From Alternaria dauci (Eukaryota > Ascomycota > Dothideomycetes > Pleosporales > Pleosporaceae), in NCBI RefSeq assembly GCF_042100115.1, contig NC_091274.1, positions 1,674,001 to 1,738,000 on the forward strand: DNA of 64,000 bases, written 5' to 3'. Below are positions 55,302 to 64,000 of this stretch, piece after piece (positions within the stretch are counted from its first letter, which is position 1; the number at the start of each line of letters is the position of its first letter). The notes beneath the pieces are model-generated. The model saw only the letters and a program-made list of their open reading frames with translations. It did no database searches and was not told where the DNA came from. Made by a program: the position numbers and the translations under genes.

Positions 55302-56284
55302 GTTCGCGGTTGATTTGAAGGTACAAGTCGGTACGGCAAGAGGAAACAGAATTTCGGGTTTCTTGGCTATATATCTTGTAGAAGGGCGCAGTAAAGCTCT
55401 TTGGCCAGACAATCGTAATGATGTAGTAGTGGGGTGTGATGAGGGGCAACTTCGGACCAAAATGGAGATTGGTGGTTGGTTAATCGTGCCGACACCGAAA
55501 AGTGCGACGATTCGTAAGCAGCTCCAGATGTGGAATCCTGGATGTTCTCACCGTGGTGGGTAGAGATGCTGGCACTTGAATTGCTGGTGAGTAACAAAAA
55601 TAGGTGTCAGATGCACCACCCAAGTCTGCGTCTTGCGGGACAACAAAATGCCCATAGCACCTAGCATACGAACAAGACCTTGCCTTCTTCCTTGGGAGAA
55701 CAGAAAAGATACTGCGAAGGACGCACATCATATGGCTTCGTCCGAGAGTCGTACATTCGAAAGCGGCCATAGCGAACGTTGATCGAACTACCTACGTATT
55801 CAGCGAAGCGGAGAACCTGAGCAGTCTCCGGCAAGTACGCCGCACCGCCACGGGAGGCTGCCGGCACATCGACATCAAAAGATTTTTGTAGTTATGAGCT
55901 TGAAACGGTCGACGATACTCCGGCTTTACGGTACCCTTACCGAGTAACAACCCGTGAGGTCTCAATACCTGACGCCTTTGGGATGTTATAAAGAGCACGA
56001 GGCGTTGGATATACTAGAGATGATACTACTATGCTTCCATCCTGAGGAGGAGCTCTCGATTCGTTACAAAAAAAAAAACTTGCTCCTCAATTACGGGATT
56101 GTGCAAGTAAGAGGCAGGATCGCGTGGAAGGGAACACAGGATCACGTGATTAACAAACGGCAGCCTAAAGCAGCCAAGCGCGCTCCCTACTAGCCTAAAC
56201 CTTTGCCTCGTCGCGACAGCCCTCCACTTTGACAACTCGCCCTACACCTTCATCGAAACCTCAACCCTCTTTTCAACTGCAATC
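55302..56284. promoter_or_regulatory. Divergent promoter region GST / SF1-BBP
   Basis: 980 bp between divergent ATGs. A palindromic TCACGTGA E-box lies at 56141-56148, about 140 bp upstream of the BBP ATG, and an 11-A run at 56068-56078. The frame at 55480-55770 (-) is unrecognised and is not called. Confidence 0.45.
56141..56148. promoter_or_regulatory. CACGTG E-box palindrome
   Basis: TCACGTGA, the form bound by bHLH factors such as Cbf1, at promoter distance from the BBP start codon. Binding is not shown. Confidence 0.45.
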
Positions 56285-58344
56285 ATGTCGTGGCGCAACC
56301 AGGGCATCACGGGTTCTAACAACATACCTCTAGGTACTCGCCGTCGATTCGGCGGTGGTGATGATGATGGTGGTTACAACCCGTCTGCGCCCGCCGAGGG
56401 TTTGTCTGAGTTGAAGCGCGGCCGCAGCCCCGAGCGCAGTAAGTCAAGTCGTCACATAATTTCACACCTCGTCACTGACAAGGCTGTTGCAGATGCTTCC
56501 GACGGTCCTCGACAGCGCAAGAAGCGCAACCGATGGGGTGACGCGAGCGAGAACAAGGCTGCTGGCCTGATGGGCCTACCTACTGCCATCTACGCGGCCA
56601 TGACTACTGAGCAGCTTGACGCGTACACCCTGCATCTGCGTATCGAGGAGATTACCCAGAAGCTGAAGATCAACGATGTTGTCCCAGCCGACGGCGATAG
56701 GTACGTGTCTTCATTTTTTGGACGCTACGAAGATGCTAACATGGACAGGTCTCCCTCGCCCCCACCCCAGTATGACAACTTCGGTCGCCGTGTCAACACT
56801 CGCGAGTTCCGCTACCGCAAGCGCCTCGAAGACGAGCGCCACAAGCTCGTTGAGAAGGCGATGAAGACGCTTCCTAACTACCACCCACCTGCCGATTACA
56901 GGCGGCCTACTAAGACACAGGAGAAAGTCTATGTTCCGGTCAATGACTACCCGGAGATTAACTTCAGTACGGAACTAACCCCTCTAACCCCCCTCCCCTT
57001 GTTTTGCGCTGCCCCAGCCTTTGTCTTGACCGGCCTGCTCAGACTGCTGGATGTTCATGTGCATCTAGTGGCACCTGTAGTACAGCTATGTCACTAACCC
57101 TAACCCTATTGCTCACATATTCTTGATCATACACTAACCACAGCTTTTTGCACTAACAGTTGGTTTACTCATTGGCCCCCGTGGAAACACTCTTAAGAAG
57201 ATGGAGACGGAATCCCAGGCGAAGATTGCGATTCGTGGCAAAGGCTCTGTCAAGGAGGGTAAAGGACGCTCTGACGCAGCTCACACCAGCAATCAGGAAG
57301 AAGATCTTCATTGCTTGATCATGGCCGACACCGAAGAGAAGGTCAACAAGGCCAAGAAGCTTATCCACAACGTCATCGAAACTGTAAGTTCACACGCCCA
57401 TATTGCTCCATGCTCTGATGCTAATATTGCAGGCTGCTTCTATCCCCGAAGGCCAGAACGAACTCAAGCGTAACCAGCTCCGTGAGCTTGCCGCCCTCAA
57501 CGGTACCCTTCGTGACGATGAGAACCAGGCTTGCCAGAACTGTGGTGAGATTGGTCATCGCAAGTACGACTGTCCACAGAAGCAGAACTTCACGGCCAGC
57601 ATCATCTGCCGTGTCTGCGGTCAAGCTGGTCACATGGCTCGCGATTGTCCCGACCGTAAAACCGGTCAGCCCTGGCGTAACGACAATCGTTTCGGCGACC
57701 GGGGTCAGCCAGCTCGTATTGGCGGTGCTCCAGAGAACGAGCTCGACGCATTCATGGCCGAAATGGGAGGTGCTGGTGGCCAGCCTCGCGCGGCGATCGA
57801 ATACAACGGCAACGGTGCTGCTGGTGGAGACAACTACGGTGGAGGCGAGCGCACGGTCAAGCCCTGGGAGCGCGGTCCCACTGGAGGCTCTGCACCTTGG
57901 GCGCGTGACGGCGACGACCGTGGTCGCGGCGACAGCAACTCGGCAGCTCCTCCGCCTTGGGCTGGTGGCGGCGGGCGCGGTGGTCAGTCTTACGACCAAG
58001 GCTACGGTGCTGGCAACGGCGCGGCTCCCTGGGCTTCTGCTGCTCCTACTGCTCCTGCAGCAGGAGCTGGGTATGGTTATGGTGGTTATGGCTATGACCA
58101 GAGCGCTGGTATGGGTGCTCCCGGTGCCTATGGTGCTCCTGGCTATGGCGCTGCCCCGCCTCCTGCCGGTCCTCCTCCTGGTCTTGGTCCTCTCTTCCAG
58201 ACGTATGGATCCGCAGGCAGCCCGCCGCCGCCGCCACCGCCGCCGTCTGGCTCCGTGCCTCCACCACCACCACCTCCAGGCGAGGCTCCTCCTCCGCCGC
58301 CGCCCAGCGACGTTCCCCCTCCCCCTCCCCCGCCTCCGGCTTAG
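56285..58344 (+). CDS. msl5: Branchpoint-bridging protein (SF1/BBP)
   Basis: Recognises the intron branchpoint in early spliceosome (E complex) assembly. Exons 56285-56438, 56493-56700, 56749-56966, 57160-57383, 57433-58344; 571 residues. N-terminal SF1 helix-hairpin region [40 protein letters not shown], then [20 protein letters not shown]. The KH-QUA2 domain spans the third junction: [20 protein letters not shown] with its GPRG loop. Two zinc knuckles follow: [14 protein letters not shown] and [14 protein letters not shown]. The C-terminus is Gly/Ala-rich and ends in several polyproline runs, likely ligands of WW or SH3 proteins such as Prp40. Intron 3 (56967-57159, 193 bp) is the longest and holds several branchpoint-like motifs; retaining it ends the protein at 57097 before the KH loop. 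Confidence 0.95.
56974..57157 (+). repeat. Cluster of ACTAAC/CTAAC motifs in BBP intron 3
   Basis: ACTAAC at 56974, 57093, 57133 and 57152, plus CTAAC at 56984 and 57100. The part at 57094-57107 also reads as two telomere-like CTAACCC units. The last copy ends only 2 nt before the acceptor AG. Confidence 0.8.
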
Positions 58345-58980
58345 ATGTGCAGGTCTGACAGTGTAGAATGTGGGTCGGCGCGTAGCCAGCCTTCATGTCT
58401 ACGCTCACATGGTTATTGATGGAGGTAGCGGTTTCTTTGTCTGGGAAAGCACTTGTGGTAGTGGGCAGAGAGATTTTGTACAAGTAATTGAAGCAGCTGC
58501 CCGTATAGTATATATGGCTCCAGGTAAGCTTATTGGCTAAGCCAAGTAAGTATGTAGCATCTTGGACGTTTTCCCTGCATACCTGAGCTCTAGATGTACC
58601 CCGTGCTTGAAGCAAAGGAGGCTGGGTTCTCGTGTCTGTGGGAAAGCATATTCTCTTGAATAGTTTACTATGTATTCATTTGCATGCACTTGGCTCGGCT
58701 GCTGTGGTGTTGGTGGGAGCGGTAAAAGCGGACGCTCAGATGACGCAGATTGCCAAGATGCTAACACAAGCGGCGGGACGAGGCAAGAGCATGACAGGGC
58801 AGGCACATGCCGACAAGCTCACGTTGGCCATGCGCGCTTGACAGGGCGACGCTCTCTCCTCTGCCTGTGCCCGTGTTTCTCCATGCTGGTCTTGCGTCTT
58901 CGTTTGTATTTCTAGCCACCCAGCACCCGACACCCCGCTCCGGGCCGCCCGCACTCACTGTCGCATGCCCTTTCGTCGCC
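58345..58980. other. Intergenic, BBP 3' region and myotubularin promoter
   Basis: 640 bp between two plus-strand genes. No supported gene; short frames on both strands look like chance. Confidence 0.5.
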
Positions 58981-61772
58981 ATGGAGCGGATACGCGTGAG
59001 CAAGGTAAGAATGGCGGCCGCGACGTGCAGCTCTGGCGGAGCACTGCTTCGAGTTTCGCTGACAGTGGCCGTAGGTAGAGGACGTCTACCTTCTCCGCAG
59101 AGGCACGCGCTTCGACGGTACACTGCACCTCATGCCCCACCATCTCGTCTTCAGCTACCTACCCAGCCTGCCCGCCGACGCCCCCGCCGACGCGAAACCG
59201 CCGCGGCAGAAAGAAGTATGGATCACCTACCCCATGATCAACTACTGCTCCCTCAAGTCGTGTCCGCCCGTCCTGCGCCAGGAACCCTCGATCCGTATAC
59301 GGTGTCGCGACTTCACCTTCTTCGCCTTCTTCTTCCCAGACGACAAGAAGGCGCGTGATGTCTACGATAGCATACGCGCCCTCTCGTGCAAGATAGGCAG
59401 ACTCGACAAGCTGCTGGCCTTTAGCTACCAGCCAAAACCACCAGAAGACCAACACAATGGCTGGGACATTTACGACGCGCGCCGCGAATGGAAGCGTCTG
59501 GGCATCAGCCCAAAGGACACGGAAAAGGGCTGGCGGATATCAGAAGTCAACTTGGAGTACAAGGTACATCATCTGCGACATGTGACGTTGACCAAGGTCT
59601 TGACGAGTCCAACAGTATGCGCCCACGTATCCCGCCCTTCTCGTCGTTCCCACAAACGTCTCGGACAGCGTTCTCAGATACGCAGGTGAATACCGCTCGC
59701 GACAGCGAATACCAGCCCTCGTTTACCGCCATCCCGTCAACAACTGCTCCATAACGCGAAGCTCACAGCCCACCCCGGGTCTGCGTGGGAACCGCAACCC
59801 CCAAGATGAGCGCCTCGTTGCAGCCATCTGGGCGACTAACCGTGGGTGGAAACCTGCAAATGCCTCTCCCTCCAATTCTGCAGAACTCACTCCTGACACA
59901 AGCGTCGTGAACCTGAACGATTCTAGTGCTAACAGCTCTTTTGTCGGTACAGTCGAGGGAAATATCATCGCCGGAAGGACCACTGCAGACGATCTCACAG
60001 CGTCTTCGGAAACAGACGCCGACGCGCCAAGAGTCTACGGAGCCCAGCAGCGGAACCTCATTGTCGATGCCAGGCCTACAGTGAATGCATACGCTATGCA
60101 AGCTGTCGGGCTCGGTTCAGAGAAGATGGACTACTATCCAGGAGCGGAGAAGGCATACCTCGGAATTGACAATATCCATGTCATGCGGAAGTCGCTTGAT
60201 ACCGTCATCGAGGCCCTGAAGGAGTCAGACCTAGTGCCATTTCCTCCAAACCGGCAGCTTCTGGCCAAGAGTAATTGGATCAAGCATATTGCTAACATAC
60301 TGGATGGCACTGCGCTGATAGCCCGCACGGTTGGTATCATGCACTCGCATGTTCTTATTCACTGTTCCGATGGCTGGGATCGCACGAGCCAGTTGAGTGC
60401 ACTCAGTCAGATTCTGCTAGATCCATATTACCGGACGCTGGAAGGCTTCATCGTCCTCGTTGAGAAGGATTGGCTTTCCTTTGGACACATGTTTCGACAT
60501 CGATCAGGCTTTCTGAGCCATGAGAAATGGTTCACCATAGAAAACGAAAAGATTGAGCGCAAGCACGACGGCACTGGAGGCAGCAATGCCTTTGAGAATG
60601 CTCTTCGTGGCGCGCGAGGGCTCTTCAACCGCCACAATGAATCAAACGAGTCTCTCAATCAGCTTCCGGAGACGAACGTACCAGAAACCGCTATAGATGT
60701 TGCCGATACTCCCTCATCAAAGCCAGCTCAGATTGGAGCCGCAGAGGAGCATCGTGTCACCAAGGTGAACGAGTTGTCACCTGTATTCCATCAATTTCTT
60801 GATTGCGTATACCAACTACATTACCAGCACCCAACCCGGTTTGAGTTCAGCGAGCGCTTCCTCAGGCGGCTACTCTACCACCTCTATTCTTGTCAGTACG
60901 GGACGTTTCTCTTCGACAATGAGAAGGAGCGCGTAGACAGCAGGGCCAAGGAGCGAACAAGGAGCGTATGGGACTATTTCCTGTGCCGCAAGCAAGAATT
61001 CATGAATCCAAGGTACGAACCAGAGATTGACGACGCTATCCGGGGCAAGGAGCGCATGATCTTCCCTCGAAAAGGCGAGGCGAGGTGGTGGGCCGAATGT
61101 TTCGGTCGTACTGATGAGGAAATGAACGTCTTTGGTCCCCAAGCGCCACCAAATCTCACACCCCAAACCAGTAACCTGAGCACTGGAAGGAGTGGAACGA
61201 GCACTCCAATAGTTCAGGAGCCCATTGTCATAGGCATAGAGACAGCGGACGGAGCCACTGGAGCAGGCACGACTGCACAACTTCCTCCTACACATGCCGT
61301 TGGCGATCGCTCCCCAAGAGTCTCCAGCACACCAAAACCTCTTGATGCCGCAGCTGCGCTAGGGCAGGATCTAAGGCAAGGGGTTATGGCGGGTTTCGAA
61401 AAACTGGGTATTACTAGCAACACGAACAGGGCAGCAAGTCCAGCTGCAGCAAGCAATCGGCCAAGCGAAGACGTAGCACGAGAGGTCGTCAAGCCAAGCT
61501 CGGATCTGAGCGCCGACACAGAAACGGAGAGAACTATCCAAGATGTCGCTGATAAGACCGCTCAAGAGGAAGTGGAAAAGCCGATAGAGAACAGCAACAC
61601 GATGAGTTCCGAGGTGAGTACGGAACAGCCTTTGGGGTCTGCTTCGACTCAGATCGCCGGGCTGGAATTGGGAGCGGACATAGTGGAGAAGAAAGCAGAA
61701 AACAGGAGTAGAAGTCGGAAACCCACTCAGGCGGCGGAGGCAAAAAGGGGGGTTGAGATGGAGATGCAATAA
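58981..61772 (+). CDS. ymr1: Myotubularin-family phosphoinositide 3-phosphatase (Ymr1-like)
   Basis: Dephosphorylates PI(3)P and PI(3,5)P2 on endosome/vacuole membranes. Exons 58981-59004, 59075-59563 and 59616-61772; 889 residues. Exon 1 encodes only MERIRVSK. A PH-GRAM domain follows (VEDVYLLRRGTRFDGTLHLM, CRDFTFFAFFFPDDKKARDV). The phosphatase domain starts YAPTYPALLVVPTNVSDSVL, with RIPALVYRHPVNNCSITRSS, and the active site VLIHCSDGWDRTSQLSALSQ carries the CX5R loop (C..DGWDR) typical of active myotubularins. FGHMFRHRSGF and SPVFHQFLDCVYQLHYQHPT are further family blocks. The last 250 residues are low-complexity Ser/Thr/Glu-rich. Several upstream CTG/TTG-started frames overlap but are shadows. 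Confidence 0.93.
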
Positions 61773-62706
61773 CTGTATGTGCTGCTAAGAAAGTAGCAAG
61801 TTGATTGTTTTCATGAAGTCTGGGGTGGCGACAGAGAGCTGATGAGACACGGTAATGCACACTCACGATGAATGCAACGAAGATACCCCTGACGAGTACT
61901 TTTTTCCATGGCTCATGTGTCAGATTACAAACTACACATAGCATCCTTCGTTAGGCCCAGCTGCCTGCCCGGAAGTGGGTCACATTTCATAGGTGCTCAC
62001 TCGCAAGTGAAAGCTCGCAAGTGAAAAAATGAATTGCGTTCCTTCTTCGCCTAACTAGTATTATCGGTTTCCTCGATCTCAGTCTACGACACAGACATGA
62101 TGCCAGCTCACTATATATCGCCTTGGAACGTTTCACTGTTGATGTGTGCGGTGCCATGCGTATCAGCTTGATCTTTACCGTCCCCGCTTACCCACACACA
62201 TCCTCCATTGTTGATAAGTGTCTCAATCCCAGCTAACAAGCTCTTTCATTTTGCGCATAACCCATCATCAAGACTTCGTCTCTGTGATACGTACAAGAAG
62301 ATCTGGGACGCATGAAGCAATTTGACAGCGCCCAGCTGGGCGAGTTGACCTAACCAGATCCAACGAATCCTATTTATGTGCGCTGAGATCAAACTCGTCA
62401 AATCTTCTGCTACATATCAGGGACAAGGTACGTACTAACCGAAATATGCATGGTATGAACCAATACTCCGAAAGCACCCTCACACTCGTGTTGTCGAGGA
62501 GTCGCAACGACAATCAAGGGATACTCCGCGGCACAGAAGGACAAACTGAGAGGCCACGTTAGACAAATCCGTCGAGGTGGCTTTGGGGACTGGACATAAA
62601 GCTTTACGTACGTGTCCATAAGCGTCGTGACATTACATACAATGCATATGACCATAGCTAGCGCGTGAATAAATCAAACAAAGTATTGGGTAATTCTGAT
62701 TCTCAG
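61773..62706. other. Convergent 3' regions, contains a 13-bp tandem repeat
   Basis: 930 bp between the stops of the myotubularin gene and the transcription-factor gene. Only short frames. Confidence 0.5.
62000..62026. repeat. Tandem 13-bp repeat
   Basis: CTCGCAAGTGAAA at 62000-62012 and 62014-62026, one base apart. Confidence 0.85.
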
Positions 62707-64000
62707 TTACTGCGTTTGTCCGAGGCCCCACGAAGGGTCTAATATATCAGCGTTGAACCAGTCAAGAGAAGGCTGCGACTGGAACAACTGCCACATCATG
62801 TCGTCATTCCACGATGAAGGTATGATACCGGGGTTCGCATCATTCCCGCCGCTGTTCAATATATTAGGACCATTGCCGAAACCTGCTGGTGGAGGACAAG
62901 TCCTCGACGATGCAGCCGATCCTCCATTCGATTCTGGTACTAGCTCACACATGCCTGAAGTCTGCACGAGGGGTTTACAAAGACCCAGCAATGTAGCGCA
63001 CAGTCGGTGTAGTCGATGAACATATTTGTTCTCCGTGACGAGCGTAGAAAGGCCATCAGTAACATCTTGGAGGAGTTGAAAATCTCGAGCGCTCGACGTA
63101 CCGACCACGTTGCAGAAAACGACAAAGAAGGGGCAGAGTGGGTACGAGAGCATGCTCCTGGTAGTCATTAGTGATGTGTTCTTCATGAACCAGCTTTACG
63201 CTTACCAAGCGAGATAAGGGTCGTAGCCTTCGATGAAGTGATCCAACGATCTTCCAAGCTCCTCTATATCCTTGGCGCATTCCAGTGCTTTCCGAGCACT
63301 TTGAAGGCACTGCTCTCGTTCTGATGGATTTGTCGTAACGGTAGGACTCAGACGATGGACTGCAGTCAGGGTAGAAAAATACCTAAACTCCATACCTTTC
63401 CAGTGTATGAGAGCGTCGGCTCTGCTGTCCAGGAAATGCATGTGTCGTTCCTAACATGGTGTGAGTATCTATCAAATGCTGGTCATCAGGAGGTGGTTCT
63501 GCACACCTTCTCCATAAGCTCGTAGATTTCCTCCATCTTTGTTCGCAATTGCACCACCTCTTTGTTCAGTATAGCCGACGATGGCTTCATTTCCAACGAC
63601 AGATCCAGGATCTTGTCGAGTACAGGAAGTAGCTCTAGAACGCTCATGGGGCTGGCTGGATCGGCTCGCAGCAGGTAAGAGGCCTTTACCTGGAGTTGAG
63701 GAAGAGAGCGTGGCCGAAGTAGCAAGAGGCTCATTACGCTATCAAAAAAGGCACACTGACCGACTATGGCGTATATCTCGCTCTCGGTGTCCGTTTTTGG
63801 TATTGGTTGTTCAATATGATGATAGCCAAGAGCCACAATCGTGCGCGATGCATGGGCTGTGAGCTCCCAGCAGCTCACAGGGTTGCCCATGATCTGCATC
63901 ATGGCAGCCTGCTCTTCATCAGTACGTTGTTCAGAGCAACACAGCTATAGATGTCTTACCCCAGTAACCAGGGCCTGCGCGAGTAAAAGAGAAGGCGCAG
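62707..64000 (-). CDS. Fungal-specific transcription factor, C-terminal part
   Basis: The window cuts the gene; its 5' end, where a DNA-binding domain would be, lies beyond 64000. Exons visible: 64000-63960, 63911-63507 (or from 63908), 63450-63206 and 63157-62707. The reading LLLAQALVTG-QAAMMQIMGN, SCWELTAHASRTIVALGYHH is the fungal-specific transcription-factor middle-homology type, with further helices (VVQLRTKMEEIYELMEK-ERHMHFLDSRADAL, WKGMEFRYFSTLTAVHRLSP). The end is acidic/aromatic: SSWNDDMMWQLFQSQPSLDW then FNADILDPSWGLGQTQ, a possible activation region. Target pathway unknown. The call rests on domain style, not on a zinc cluster. Confidence 0.7.

Noticed and set aside
57482..58366. 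294-codon plus-strand frame overlapping the last BBP exon
   Set aside because: Shifted reading of Gly/Pro-rich codons of BBP; zinc knuckles and frame continuity are in the other phase.
1..64000. tRNA, rRNA, CRISPR or intact transposon
   Set aside because: No tRNA B-box with matching arms, no rRNA, no transposase or reverse transcriptase frame and no long terminal repeats were seen; CRISPR is not expected in a fungal genome.

Overview
The window looks like nuclear DNA of a filamentous ascomycete. Genes have short introns (mostly 48-125 bp) crowded at their 5' ends, no operons, and many Pezizomycotina-type genes: PacC, a TeaR-like prenylated protein, an XlnR-like Zn2Cys6 regulator and a Ure2-type GST. 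Dothideomycetes (Pleosporales) is my best guess, by inference only. I place 21 intact or edge-truncated protein genes and two clear gene relics. I found no rRNA, tRNA or intact transposon.

Layout, left to right: 3' part of AP-1 gamma adaptin (1-1622,+); secreted GH47 mannosidase (+); EFG1 rRNA-processing factor (-); Mios/Sea4-like TORC1 regulator (+); GRR1-type F-box/LRR protein (-); Ark/Prk actin-regulating kinase (+); ribosomal protein S12 (-); TeaR-like CaaX protein (-); ferric-reductase-like flavocytochrome (-); nucleoside hydrolase with two micro-exons (+). Then comes 4.3 kb without an intact gene, holding a decayed GH10 xylanase. Next are pacC (+), a Par32-like GRGGAGN protein (+), an unknown basic KEN-box protein (+), and a membrane UBL-BAG protein whose frame starts at GTG (+). 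Another sparse block (37.8-41.4 kb) holds a decayed Ulp1-like protease. It is followed by a divergent Gfo/Idh/MocA oxidoreductase and DapA-type aldolase pair and an XlnR-like transcription factor. After a third sparse block (48.7-53.4 kb) come a GST (-), branchpoint-bridging protein SF1/BBP (+), myotubularin phosphatase (+) and the 3' part of a fungal transcription factor (-).

Most genes are housekeeping: vesicle traffic, ribosome biogenesis, TORC1 signalling, splicing, phosphoinositide turnover. The accessory-looking part is 25-29 kb and 37.8-53.4 kb. The aldolase/oxidoreductase pair beside an XlnR-like regulator may be a small carbohydrate-catabolism module.

The most interesting signals are these. 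The BAG-protein gene lacks an AUG at the start of its membrane-anchored form but has a GUG in ideal context, with the next AUG of any frame lying in frame just after the membrane helix. The intron of the branchpoint-binding protein gene carries six branchpoint-like CTAAC motifs. There are GC-AG introns, 6- and 15-nt exons, PacC sites upstream of pacC, and two newly read pseudogenes. All exon-intron structures are my own readings from splice signals, frame and family knowledge; none was tested by alignment or RNA data.
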